Notes under the pieces: model-generated
Databases searched by the model: none
Seen by the model: the letters and a program-made list of their open reading frames with translations, nothing else
Told to the model about the DNA's origin: nothing
DNA from: Lachnospiraceae bacterium 3-1
GTDB taxonomy: Bacteria > Bacillota > Clostridia > Lachnospirales > Lachnospiraceae
Assembly: GCA_000403255.2 (NCBI GenBank)
Contig: KE159591.1
Location: 431,216-495,215 of the forward strand
Direction of reading: 5' to 3'
DNA: 64,000 nt
Position numbers and translations under genes: made by a program
In this document: positions 47,457 through 55,970 of the stretch, one piece after another
Layout: the number at the start of each line of letters is the position of its first letter
How positions within the stretch are numbered: the stretch's first letter is position 1

Positions 47457-47846
47457 AACACTGCAAATCCAACGAATCAATATCTTTTTAAAAAATGATA
47501 TTTTCACCAAGGGGAAAGTCTGCCCTTTTTTAGAAGAAAAATATTTTTCATTTACCTATTGACATTTATTAGCTGGACTAGTTATGTTATATATCTGTTT
47601 TCTATAAATTATAACAGATTGGCTGTTTAAGTCAAATGGATAATATTTAACCGCCAGAGTAATACATAATTTCCATTGCCTATCTGCTCATTGGCGATAT
47701 TGTCTTAGAGGAAAAATATTTGGTACAGTAGTTGGAATCCTTTTGTTCATTTTCATTGCTGATTCCATCCGCAGAATAAAAGGAAATGAAGATTCAGACA
47801 TATTTTAGCATTACAACAAACGTTTCATATTTGAATATGGAGTCAA

Positions 47847-47882
47847 AAACAGGCTGTTCTTTGAATTAGAGACAGCCTGTTT
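47847..47882. terminator. Terminator, copy 1
   Basis: AAACAGGCTG (47847-47856) pairs with CAGCCTGTTT (47873-47882). It is the duplicate of the functional terminator at 49764-49799 and has no intact gene before it. Confidence 0.6.
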
Positions 47883-47958
47883 CTTTATGGAAGTAATAGA
47901 AAAATTCTGCTATCTTTCTGGCATCTGAAAATCCACAAGCGCCTTGTTCAGATAATCA

Positions 47959-48192
47959 TTAAAAGGCTTCATCCTCGATGGGATATTCCAGATACCATCT
48001 CTTAAATTTAAGATATTCCGCCTGGGGATGCTCTTTCTCATATCCCACTGGAACCTTCTTTAACGCTGTCCCCTGTACAGTGAAATATTTTTCAAATTCT
48101 GGGTCATGTATGATTCTTTCCCATTCCTCGCCATTTTCCACAATATAATCCCGAACCATCCTTGTGGCGTCTTTAAACATATCTGCAAACAA
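47959..48192 (-). pseudogene. Fragment of a DUF2461 gene
   Basis: A 77-codon stretch beginning MFADMFKDATRMVRDYIVEN that nearly duplicates the middle and late part of the DUF2461 protein at 49827-50510. It has no N-terminal half, and the 60-base deletion at its downstream end changes the ending. It belongs to the segmental duplication. Confidence 0.8.
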
Positions 48193-48356
48193 GCTCTGTT
48201 AAGTTAACCTCTTTCCTGTAACACTAACTGTCATTTTCACATTTTACGCTTTAAGTTAATGACATTGTGTGTGAACAGTAACAACATTCATACATAACCT
48301 AAAATAATTAGGTCATTTTATAAGAAATGTCAATATTATTTTCAGAAAACGTAATG

Positions 48357-48362
48357 TATAAT
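48357..48362 (+). promoter_or_regulatory. Possible -10 for the secreted protein gene
   Basis: TATAAT lies about 115 bases before the start at 48480, in an AT-rich interval with no good -35. Nothing else is recognised in 48195-48479. Confidence 0.3.
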
Positions 48363-48479
48363 AATTATATATTCACTAAGTAGCAAAATTTATGAGGGGT
48401 GATACCAATGTGGAATGGATGATACTTTATATTTTGAACCAAAATAATTTACGTATATTGAAGAAAGAGAGGAAAATGC

Positions 48480-49343
48480 ATGAAAAAAATTACAAGTATA
48501 TTATTAATAATGATTTTGTTTGCATCCTATAATATAAATGCAATTGCTGCCAATTCAAATGTGAATGTTGATGAAAAAAAAATATATGTATTGAATTCAT
48601 TTACTGGGCAACAATTGGACGAAATTTCAGATATAGAATTTACAGAAAATCGAATCCATTTTTCCTACTCTGGGGAAAATTTTTCCTTTGCTCTACACAA
48701 ACTAAATATTGATACAAATGATGGTAAAAACATTTCCAAAGGAAAATATTATACTGGAACATATAATAATATGGTTTGTAATGTAGTGGAATATAATGAC
48801 GCTTATTGTATACAAGTTTTTGATAAATCGAAAAGTATTGAAGGAAGAAAATTGGATTCTGAAAATAATTTTACAATTGTTGCCGGGAATAGCATGGATG
48901 AAAAGGTTAATGCAATTTCATCTGAGATTGATTCTGTAAATGAAAGAATGGAGAGCAGGCAAAGAGCAGCGAGTGGAAAATTACATGTTTATGTTAGTGG
49001 GATTACAATACCTTTTTTAATTTCAGGAGGTTCAGCAGAGGGATGGTGTACAGCAACTATACGAGAAAATAATAATTATCAAGTTTCTTCCATGAAATAT
49101 GTAATTGCATATAATTGGCCATCAGATGGAATTTCTTTATGGTATGATTATATGAATAGTAATTCAGCATACCAAAGTCCAGCTTGGCCGTCCTCGGCAT
49201 TGACAAATGTAAGTGGTACTTGGACTATTAATGCAGGTGCAGGAGCATTCATGGCAGAGGCGACTGTGAGTGCACTGGTGAAAGGTGCACCATTGATGTG
49301 GACATTATATGATGTGTCTTATATGAATGGTACACATCAGTAA
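48480..49343 (+). CDS. Secreted protein of unknown function
   Basis: A 287-residue protein with a clear signal peptide (MKKITSILLIMILFASYNIN, cleavage near AIAA, residue 24). The mature part is rich in Asn, Ser and Tyr, with an apparent beta-rich C-terminal half (GKLHVYVSGITIPFLISGGS to the end). The base composition is markedly more AT-rich than the core genes, which hints at recent gain. No family is recognised. The gene is followed closely by a small membrane protein gene on the same strand, and it has a GAGAGGAAAA site. Confidence 0.65.
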   Translation: MKKITSILLIMILFASYNINAIAANSNVNVDEKKIYVLNSFTGQQLDEISDIEFTENRIHFSYSGENFSFALHKLNIDTNDGKNISKGKYYTGTYNNMVCNVVEYNDAYCIQVFDKSKSIEGRKLDSENNFTIVAGNSMDEKVNAISSEIDSVNERMESRQRAASGKLHVYVSGITIPFLISGGSAEGWCTATIRENNNYQVSSMKYVIAYNWPSDGISLWYDYMNSNSAYQSPAWPSSALTNVSGTWTINAGAGAFMAEATVSALVKGAPLMWTLYDVSYMNGTHQ

Positions 49344-49359
49344 AAAAGGACGTATTATT

Positions 49360-49725
49360 ATGAAATACAAACGCGGAATATTTTGTGGGTTGATTGTTGC
49401 GGCAGGTTCTTTCCAAGGAATCTATAATGCCTATCAAACCAGGAATCCATGGATGGGATTATTGTATATATTTGCATTGTTTTTGGGAACGATTCAACTG
49501 ATAGCATCCTTATTTGAAATTCCAAAGCCTTATCGGAGAGCTGCCTTACTTGTATGTTTTGGAATAGAAGGCATATACTACATAATTTCCATTGCTTATC
49601 TGCTCATTGGCGATATTGCTTTAGAGGAAAAACTATTTGGTACAGCCCTTGGAATCCTTTTGCTCATTTTCATTGGTGATTCCATCCGCAGAATAAAAGG
49701 AAATGAACATACAGACATATTTTAG
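49360..49725 (+). CDS. Small membrane protein of unknown function
   Basis: A 121-residue protein with four likely membrane segments and short loops, starting MKYKRGIFCGLIVAAGSF. An in-frame Met at 49327 overlaps the previous gene. It could be an immunity or accessory protein for the secreted product upstream, but that is only inferred from position. Its last third is what is duplicated at 47663. Confidence 0.55.
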   Translation: MKYKRGIFCGLIVAAGSFQGIYNAYQTRNPWMGLLYIFALFLGTIQLIASLFEIPKPYRRAALLVCFGIEGIYYIISIAYLLIGDIALEEKLFGTALGILLLIFIGDSIRRIKGNEHTDIF

Positions 49726-50170
49726 CATTACAACAAACGTTTCATATTTGAATATTTAGGTCAAAACAGGCTGTTCTTTGAATTAGAGACAGCCTGTTTC
49801 TTTATGGAAGTAATAGAAAAATTCTGCTATCTTGCTGGCATCTGAAAATCCGCAAGCGCCTTGTTTAGATAATCATTAAAAGGCTTCATGATTCGAAAAA
49901 CCTCTATTGCCTTTGCAGCATATGATTCTGCATTGTTCAATACTTCATCCTCGATGGGATATTCCAGATACCAGCTCTTAAATTTAAGATATTCCGCCTG
50001 GGGATGCTCTTTCTCATATCCCACTGGAACCTTCTTTAACGCTGTCCCCTGTACAGTGAAATATTTTTCAAATTCTGGGTCATGTATAATTCTTTCCCAT
50101 TCCTCGCCATTTTCCACAATATAATCCCGAACCATCCTTGTGGCGTCTTTAAACATATCTGCAAACAAGC
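49579..50170. repeat. Intact copy of the duplicated segment
   Basis: Source-like copy of 47663-48194, covering the tail of the membrane protein gene, the terminator and the last third of the DUF2461 gene, without the 60-base deletion. Confidence 0.85.
49764..49799. terminator. Bidirectional terminator, copy 2
   Basis: AAACAGGCTG (49764-49773) pairs with CAGCCTGTTT (49790-49799) around a 16-base loop. It lies between the convergent membrane protein and DUF2461 genes. Confidence 0.75.
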
Positions 50171-50510
50171 CTCCCCCAAAAAAGGACTGATGATCCGGCT
50201 TTATCATAATATAATACCCCACAGGAACCGGCAGCTTACCCTTAGAAGAAATGTGGGCACGAAATGCTGGAAGATATGGGGATTTGTCATGGCTAAAACG
50301 AGTATCCCTTACCAGCTTAAAGGTAAGATCCCCCGGATTGTTATGCAAAATGCTGCTGTCAAATTTTCCAATTTCCAATATCAATGTTTGTAATAATTCT
50401 TCAAATTCGGCATTTGCCTTTTTATAATCCTCTTTATTCGCATGATACCATTCACGGTTATTGTTCCTGCTCAATGCTGATAAATAATCCATCATAAACT
50501 GTGTATTCAT
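49827..50510 (-). CDS. DUF2461 family protein
   Basis: A 227-residue cytoplasmic protein with the DUF2461 start (YLSALSRNNNREWYHANKED) and conserved FKLVRDTRFSHDKSPYLPAF near residues 63 to 82, then PVPVGYYIMIKPDHQSFFGG. The family is widespread and of unknown biochemical role (also known as TIGR02453). It is 16 bases after the sigma factor gene and may be co-transcribed. A fragment copy lies at 47959. Confidence 0.88.
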   Translation of the reverse strand: MNTQFMMDYLSALSRNNNREWYHANKEDYKKANAEFEELLQTLILEIGKFDSSILHNNPGDLTFKLVRDTRFSHDKSPYLPAFRAHISSKGKLPVPVGYYIMIKPDHQSFFGGGLFADMFKDATRMVRDYIVENGEEWERIIHDPEFEKYFTVQGTALKKVPVGYEKEHPQAEYLKFKSWYLEYPIEDEVLNNAESYAAKAIEVFRIMKPFNDYLNKALADFQMPAR

Positions 50511-50525
50511 AATCTGTCATCTCCT

Positions 50526-51377
50526 TTACAATCCTTGAATAATGGAAAGCTGTGTGGAATCTAAAAATTCTTGTATCAGATGCTTCGTCCGTTCGGGCGA
50601 TTGGTAAGGCTTACAAAATGAAAAATCCTGAGATAAATCATCAATATCTTCCATGGCATTTTTCACATCCATAATCGTCTCAGGGGAAATTTCCGTGGCT
50701 GTCATATAATCCAGCTGCAATGGATTCAGCCTACGGCTTTGTATTGCATAATTGACCCTGTCCTTGCATTTGCATTTTCCACTGCCATATTCTCCGCAAT
50801 ACTGTCTAAGAAAATCCGCCATTTTCTTGCGTATTCGGGAAAGTCTCTGACGATAGGCTTCTGGCGTAAGTCCCAAAAGATCCCCTGCAATGCGGCTGTC
50901 AACCCGAAACATCGTACCCAATATGAAAATACATCTGCTTTCCGTATCAAGGCATTGCAGCATCACATTCGTACAGGACATTTTTAGTTCCTCTGCCAGA
51001 ATATCCTTTTCCACATTCTGCGTTAAATCTGGCACATCCTGTATTTTTCCATTTTCAATATCATCTCCATAATACTCAAAGCTCAAGGGATAATGGGCAA
51101 ACATATGCTTTTTGTAATTTTTTAGATGATTCACCGCAATGCTAAATACCCAGGTTGTAAATGAGCTATCCCCGCGAAAGGATGATAGATGGGTAATCAT
51201 TTTCAACAGGATATCCTGTGTGGCGTCTTCCGCATCTGCAAATGCGCCAAGCATCCGCAGGGATAAATTAAATACTATGTCCTGCACACCTGTGACAAGA
51301 GTTTCAAGTGCCTTTTTATCCCCTGCTGTGGCTTTGTTGACCAAAGCCCGTAATTCTTCATTGGTTTTTTTCTTCAT
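50526..51377 (-). CDS. ECF-like sigma factor with a cysteine-containing C-terminal extension
   Basis: A 283-residue sigma-70 family protein. Region 2 is near residues 25 to 90 (DAEDATQDILLKMITHLSSF, TWVFSIAVNHLKNYKK) and region 4 is near 130 to 190 (RIAGDLLGLTPEAYRQRLSRIRKKM). The extra 90 residues start with CGEYGSGKCKC and have no helix-turn-helix, so they may be a regulatory or metal-binding tail. No anti-sigma gene is adjacent. The partner DUF2461 gene follows directly. The target promoters cannot be predicted. Confidence 0.85.
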   Translation of the reverse strand: MKKKTNEELRALVNKATAGDKKALETLVTGVQDIVFNLSLRMLGAFADAEDATQDILLKMITHLSSFRGDSSFTTWVFSIAVNHLKNYKKHMFAHYPLSFEYYGDDIENGKIQDVPDLTQNVEKDILAEELKMSCTNVMLQCLDTESRCIFILGTMFRVDSRIAGDLLGLTPEAYRQRLSRIRKKMADFLRQYCGEYGSGKCKCKDRVNYAIQSRRLNPLQLDYMTATEISPETIMDVKNAMEDIDDLSQDFSFCKPYQSPERTKHLIQEFLDSTQLSIIQGL

Positions 51378-51478
51378 AGATTTTTACCTCCTATTTAATT
51401 AGACAACACTCTCTTGCCTGTGTGACAGAAAATAATGGAATCATCCTTGCACACTTTTTTACAGTGCGTTAAGACAGC

Positions 51479-52948
51479 TTAATTTACAAATCCTCGGACA
51501 AAATTTGCTATGTATTCATATCCTACCGCCAAATTGATATTCTGCCCATTGTCAAAGCCCGCGGTGCTGATTCCGATGACCTCTCCATACATATTCAGCA
51601 CTGCTCCGCCGGAGCTTCCGCTAGAAATCGGCGCAGTGAATTGAATCATACCAACATCCTCTATCACGCGAAATCCTGAGATAATCCCGTCAGACACAGA
51701 ATTAAACAATCCCAAAGGACTTCCAATGGCTACCACCCGCTGTCCCCGCACAAGCTTTTTTTCTCCGTTATAAATTGGAAGAGGCTGCAAATCTCTGTCA
51801 ATCCGTATCACAGCAAGATCCAACACGGAATTGTATTTAATCATCTCATCCGTCCGATATACCCTTTCATCCTCTTCCATCCGCACCGAATAGCTCCTTC
51901 CCCGACAGGCCACATGACTATTGGTCAAAATATAACCTGCCCTTCCAATCATAATCCCAGAACCCCCTCCAATGATCTCACCCCTGTCATCATGAATCAT
52001 AATCTGCACCACTGAAGACGCCAGCATCGCCAGTTCTTCATAGGTCAGCTCTCTTCTGGGATTTGGCCTATTTCTTCTTTCAACTACTTCTTTATCACCC
52101 TGAAAGTTCCCTTTTCCTGACAATACTTTGCTATTTTGAGAATGCAGCATTTCTTCCGTCCTTCTATCACGCTCTGGCACCCTTGTATTTACCAAAATAC
52201 GTGATGGCGTATCCCTTCCGCCGGCCTCCAGATTTTTGTTGCCAAGATACATTCCAGGCATATATTCAGGAACCTTATATTCTCCTGGACTTGCCGTTAC
52301 TGACTTCTTGGATAATCCTAGTCGGTCCAACTCTGGTAAAATATCCTGCTTTGTCTGTAGAAGAAGCACATCAAAGCCAAGCAATGTCAGCAGATAGCAA
52401 AACAAGTATTCCTGCTGCCTACAAATATCCACACACACAACCTTCCTGGAATGGTCTGGTTGCCATACCTGTAAAGCAGCCGATACCGTTTGATCCAGCC
52501 AGAACAAAACCTTTACCATAAAATTCTTCTCTATGGACGGGTTCATTCCAGGCTTCGTCTTCCCTAATATTCCCAAAATTTCCTGGCAGCCTGAGCCAAG
52601 AACCTGTCCCAATTGCTGATTCTCCCCAGTTGCTTTGGTAAAAGCATACTTTTTCCCATTGCTCATCCAATTTTCATAACAACCTGAATAAAAATCTACA
52701 TCCTCTATAGCCGCCAGCCGAGGCAGACTGTTGCATCTGTAATAAAATCCCCTCCCATTTTTCATCTGCATTGTCAGGCTCCGGTCCATAACCTCTATTC
52801 CCTTTAAGATCTCTTGATTGATTCCCACAATCCTTAAGAAATACACATCCTTGCAGCCATTGCAATAGCCGCCCTTTACATTCATAAATCCTTCCACGGA
52901 AGATATATCTACCACATGATACCTTGTCTTAAAATTTCCTTTCTCCAT
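51479..52948 (-). CDS. Cytosolic trypsin-like protease with a YceG-like N-terminal part
   Basis: A 489-residue two-part protein with no signal peptide or membrane segment. Residues 300 to 489 form an HtrA/trypsin-like domain with a complete triad: His345 (TNSHVACRG), Asp377 (LDLAVIRID) and Ser446 (SGSSGGAV). There is no PDZ domain. Residues 25 to 225 resemble parts of the YceG-like protein encoded at 38638-40914: VYFLRIVGINQEI echoes VFFYRITGYNQGI, and QEYLFCYLLTLLGFDVLLLQ echoes ESMFLRCLAKLPVDVLIL. It is probably a protease working with the Ter system. The start has GGAAAG/AGGGAC context. Confidence 0.8.
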   Translation of the reverse strand: MEKGNFKTRYHVVDISSVEGFMNVKGGYCNGCKDVYFLRIVGINQEILKGIEVMDRSLTMQMKNGRGFYYRCNSLPRLAAIEDVDFYSGCYENWMSNGKKYAFTKATGENQQLGQVLGSGCQEILGILGKTKPGMNPSIEKNFMVKVLFWLDQTVSAALQVWQPDHSRKVVCVDICRQQEYLFCYLLTLLGFDVLLLQTKQDILPELDRLGLSKKSVTASPGEYKVPEYMPGMYLGNKNLEAGGRDTPSRILVNTRVPERDRRTEEMLHSQNSKVLSGKGNFQGDKEVVERRNRPNPRRELTYEELAMLASSVVQIMIHDDRGEIIGGGSGIMIGRAGYILTNSHVACRGRSYSVRMEEDERVYRTDEMIKYNSVLDLAVIRIDRDLQPLPIYNGEKKLVRGQRVVAIGSPLGLFNSVSDGIISGFRVIEDVGMIQFTAPISSGSSGGAVLNMYGEVIGISTAGFDNGQNINLAVGYEYIANFVRGFVN

Positions 52949-53161
52949 AGGAAATCACCCTGTCCCTTCGTAATCTAAAATATATTGCTATTCTATCATA
53001 TTTTTATATGAAATAAAATGGCAGGATACACTCTATGCTATCCTGCAAAATATAAGGTACATGATATGAAATTTATGATATATATTGTTGAAATTTACTG
53101 AGATAGAAAAGATTTATTCTTGTTTGAAAAAATTTGACAACTAACAATAAAAAAGAAATTT

Positions 53162-53629
53162 CTATGACAAATTACCATTAACACTGCAAGTCAAGGTTAC
53201 AGTTTTTGTTATAGAATCAATCGGAGTGGAATTACGGTATAGTGTTCCAGTTGAGGTAGCACTTGCATTATTTCCGTTTTTAGAGGCTGATGAATTAGTA
53301 ATTCTCCAAGAAGAGGAATAAACATTTGTTGAAACTGTTGATTTGATGCATGTAGCACGCGACCCAGTTCCATATGTAAAAGTTCCAGTTACCGTAACAG
53401 ACCATAGTTTATTGCCAGACCTTGAATAGTAAGTAGTTGTTTTGTTGCCAGAGCGTACATTTGAAAACAATGTAGCTATTTCAGAATTATTGGTAACAGT
53501 AGTAGTAAAATAACTTCCATCTTCAAGATATTCCATGGAATTATATGCAACACAATCAGAAGCACATACAGTTGTTGTGAATATAAAAAAAATAGAAAGA
53601 CTTAAGCATAAATATAGTAATTTTCTCAC
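53162..53629 (-). CDS. Secreted protein of unknown function
   Basis: A 155-residue protein with a signal peptide (MRKLLYLCLSLSIFFIFTTT, cleavage after VCAS). The mature part is small, Ser/Thr/Asn-rich and beta-like, with two Cys (DCVAY and LTCSV) at the ends that could form a disulfide. No family is recognised. It is 26 bases after a membrane protein gene on the same strand, and both may belong to the PadR-type regulator unit upstream. It is AT-rich. Confidence 0.6.
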   Translation of the reverse strand: MRKLLYLCLSLSIFFIFTTTVCASDCVAYNSMEYLEDGSYFTTTVTNNSEIATLFSNVRSGNKTTTYYSRSGNKLWSVTVTGTFTYGTGSRATCIKSTVSTNVYSSSWRITNSSASKNGNNASATSTGTLYRNSTPIDSITKTVTLTCSVNGNLS

Positions 53630-53655
53630 AGTAGAACTCTCCTGATCATTTATTT

Positions 53656-54036
53656 TTAATTAATATATTCAATTGTAGTTTTTTCCATTGCAGGAAGATT
53701 TTCCTGAAAAGTCTTATAGGAAATATAGTTAGTTATATTCCAGACGGTTAAAACAACAATAATTCCTAAGACAATAAATGAACATGAAAAACGAATATAT
53801 TTTGTACGAGATAGCTGCCGGATCAAATAATCTGGATCTACATTATCCAAATAATCTTGAATGATATCCGTAGGAGAACCAAATTTTTCCTGCAAATCTA
53901 AAAATGCTATATGTTCTTTGTATTCACAAAATTCTGCAATATTTTGTTTTAAGTCCGTATAAAAACGTTTCTCATATGGCCCGTAAATAGGAAACATGTC
54001 TCGTACCATCTTTTCGAATTTAGTTATGTCATTCAC
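53656..54036 (-). CDS. DUF6120-like small membrane protein
   Basis: A 126-residue protein with a soluble N-terminal helical part of about 90 residues (FCEYKEHIAFLDLQEKFGSP typical of the DUF1700/HAAS class) and one C-terminal membrane segment (SFIVLGIIVVLTVWNITNYI). The start is a GTG at 54034-54036, following GGAAGGAGAG. It overlaps the stop of a PadR remnant by two bases, a common arrangement in which such proteins follow PadR regulators and modulate membrane stress. Confidence 0.7.
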   Translation of the reverse strand: MNDITKFEKMVRDMFPIYGPYEKRFYTDLKQNIAEFCEYKEHIAFLDLQEKFGSPTDIIQDYLDNVDPDYLIRQLSRTKYIRFSCSFIVLGIIVVLTVWNITNYISYKTFQENLPAMEKTTIEYIN

Positions 54037-54038
54037 AC

Positions 54039-54167
54039 CTATTCCTCTCCTTCCTCGCCGTTGTAAGAAAGCAAAAGTCGGATTCCCTCATTAACCCTAA
54101 CATAATTATCCAGAAGTTCAGATAAATATTTTTCTCCTTTTTCTGTTGTCTTTTTATCATCATATTT
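54039..54167 (-). pseudogene. C-terminal fragment of a PadR-like regulator
   Basis: About 42 codons ending in KYLSELLDNYVRVNEGIRLL and SYNGEEGEE read like the end of a PadR-family regulator with its TEKGEKYL motif. The helix-turn-helix part is missing: upstream the sequence changes into the convergent ABC permease fragment on the other strand. The joint near 54166 is a rearrangement point shared by both. Confidence 0.5.
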
Positions 54168-54659
54168 ATGGGATGCCTCCTTTGGGGCGGCGGAGGGTTT
54201 CAAGTGCCATATGTCTCATCCTTGCGGGAACTTGGACAGGAATATGGCCCTGTACAGGATATCAGCATTTGCAGATATCTTCTTACACTGTTGGGGTTGG
54301 TGTTATATTCAATTATTTGTATGATTCCACTGATTCTTATTTCATCACTCAGTTCGATTTTTCTGAAAAATAAATATATCATTCAATTTCTACCTGTCCT
54401 GATTTTGATAGGCGGATATATATTCGCTTTTTTGTTTGGAAACATAAACGAAACACTAAGCTATATTATGCGACAGTTTATTTTTGAACATGCCCTGATC
54501 AATCTGAGCTCACTTTTTTCCCCTAATATTGTTCCGGTAAATGGATCAGTTATGGAATCGGTAATTTACGTGGTTCTTTATCCACTTATGTTAATCATTG
54601 TGTTTTCTGTACTTTATAAGATAAATGTGGAACGGCTTGGAAAGGACTACCTGTTATGA
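54168..54659 (+). pseudogene. ABC exporter permease, N-terminally truncated
   Basis: A 163-codon frame with three or four membrane segments, matching the C-terminal half of a 240 to 250-residue ABC-2-type permease of bacteriocin-immunity or LanEG type (IICMIPLILISSLSSIFLKN, then the last segment LMLIIVFSVLYKINVERLGK). The first half is missing because of the rearrangement at about 54170. It overlaps the next permease gene by 4 bp. If translated, a start inside the fragment would be needed. Confidence 0.6.
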
Positions 54660-55306
54660 ATGTTGTCTTAAAAAATCATTACCGAATCATGATTTGGGGA
54701 GGAATTTATGCCTCTTTTATCTGCATAGCATATCGCGTGTCGGTTCAAATGCAGGGAAAAGATTTCATAGGATTTTTGTATGGAAATTTGTTCAAACTAC
54801 AGAAATATTTTTGGGATGTATCTTTTTTCTTTCATACCTATTTATTTCTTTTAAAGAAACCATTTTCCTCCCCAATGTTTGTTGCAAGATGTAAGCAAAA
54901 TTATTTTTCCTATGTCATCGGATATGGCGTGCAAATTTGTGGATTCTATGTTGCTTTTACAATGCTCCTTTTTTATGGAATTCCTATTTTTTCTGGCTTT
55001 CCAGTCACAATAAATGGAAATATAATCATCCAATTTTTTCATCTATTTTCATTTTTGTTCACGCTGTACCTCTATTACTTATTTCTGCTGATAAAAACCA
55101 ATCGGCAAATGCAGAGTTTGTTGCTAGTGCTTGGAACAAATTTGTTTGTACTTATGTTTTGTCATGCACTTGAATCCATGAACCATGCCTTTGCGTTTCA
55201 GATGGAACATTTTCTGATAAAGGCATATCCCGGACTGGCGGTCTGTATGCTGTTTCTTACCAGGCTTATCGTAAAGAGGAAGGAATGGTTGAATGATGAA
55301 AAATAA
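54656..55306 (+). CDS. ABC exporter membrane protein
   Basis: A 216-residue protein with six predicted membrane segments, starting MNVVLKNHYRIMIWGGIYAS. It lacks a soluble domain. It lies in a four-gene run ending with an ABC ATPase, so it is probably a transporter subunit or accessory protein. The ATGA overlap on the 5' side indicates translational coupling. No family name is secure. Confidence 0.65.
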   Translation: MNVVLKNHYRIMIWGGIYASFICIAYRVSVQMQGKDFIGFLYGNLFKLQKYFWDVSFFFHTYLFLLKKPFSSPMFVARCKQNYFSYVIGYGVQICGFYVAFTMLLFYGIPIFSGFPVTINGNIIIQFFHLFSFLFTLYLYYLFLLIKTNRQMQSLLLVLGTNLFVLMFCHALESMNHAFAFQMEHFLIKAYPGLAVCMLFLTRLIVKRKEWLNDEK

Positions 55307-55970
55307 AAAATTATTGTTTTCATTGATGCTGCTGTTTCATGTTATTGTTTTCAATTCCACCGACGATCCTCTTTTAAATATCGAATTTTTAATGGAGGGA
55401 ATCATCATTGAGCCCTACGATAAAACACCACAATTTATCCTGTATCACTATGTATTGAATTCAGGATTTATGATTTTGCTTATTGCAACAGTCCTTCAAG
55501 CTGTTTCACAGGCATTTGAAATGAGAGATTACATCATCACACGCTGTACAAATTTAAAATTTAAGTTTGTATTACTGAAAACCGCCTTGAAAAATATTTT
55601 TATAATATTAGCGATGAAACAAATCATCTATTGCCTGTTTTTTCTATATGGGAAATCATTCACCATGTTTTATTTCTACGATATGGCTTCCACCTTTTTT
55701 ACACTGTTGATGTATGCCCAATGGTTTATTTTATTTCAATTGCATGGCATCAAGGATAAGATTCCCCTGTTTCTCATTGTTGGAATAAATATGATTGGTC
55801 AAATGTTATCCTATGATCACCATGCTTTTTCCATGCTGGTGACTGCTTCCCTGGAGTGGCAGACATATTTTGGAAGAAATATCATTGGAAAAATCATCGT
55901 GATTCTGCTATTTAGCAATATGATATATTTACATAAAAATCTTGATAAAACGTTAGGAGTAAAAGACTGA
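55293..55970 (+). CDS. ABC exporter membrane protein
   Basis: A 225-residue protein with about six membrane segments (MMKNKKLLFSLMLLFHVIVF at the start). It overlaps the upstream membrane protein gene by 14 bp and the ATPase gene by one base (TGATG). The composition resembles the two genes before it, and all are AT-rich. A three-permease plus one-ATPase layout is typical of antimicrobial peptide exporters, but the substrate is unknown. Confidence 0.65.
   Translation: MMKNKKLLFSLMLLFHVIVFNSTDDPLLNIEFLMEGIIIEPYDKTPQFILYHYVLNSGFMILLIATVLQAVSQAFEMRDYIITRCTNLKFKFVLLKTALKNIFIILAMKQIIYCLFFLYGKSFTMFYFYDMASTFFTLLMYAQWFILFQLHGIKDKIPLFLIVGINMIGQMLSYDHHAFSMLVTASLEWQTYFGRNIIGKIIVILLFSNMIYLHKNLDKTLGVKD

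Larger units (their letters stand above)
45824..47618 (+). mobile_element. IS110 family insertion sequence
   Basis: The element contains one recombinase gene with about 300 bases of leader and about 160 bases of tail. An imperfect direct repeat, TTTCTATAAAT...ATAACAGA, is found on both sides (45824-45845 and 47599-47618), which may mark the ends or be a copy of the target. IS110 elements make no target-site duplication of normal length, so exact ends need comparison with an empty site. Confidence 0.55.
47663..48194. repeat. Degenerate copy of the 49.6-50.2 kb segment
   Basis: This stretch repeats 49579-50170 in the same orientation with scattered substitutions. It includes the tail of the membrane protein gene, its terminator and the last third of the DUF2461 gene. 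A 60-base block present in the other copy is missing here; both its ends have CTTCAT, so it was probably lost by slippage. The right end stops at TCTGCAAACAAGC, where both copies diverge. Confidence 0.85.
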
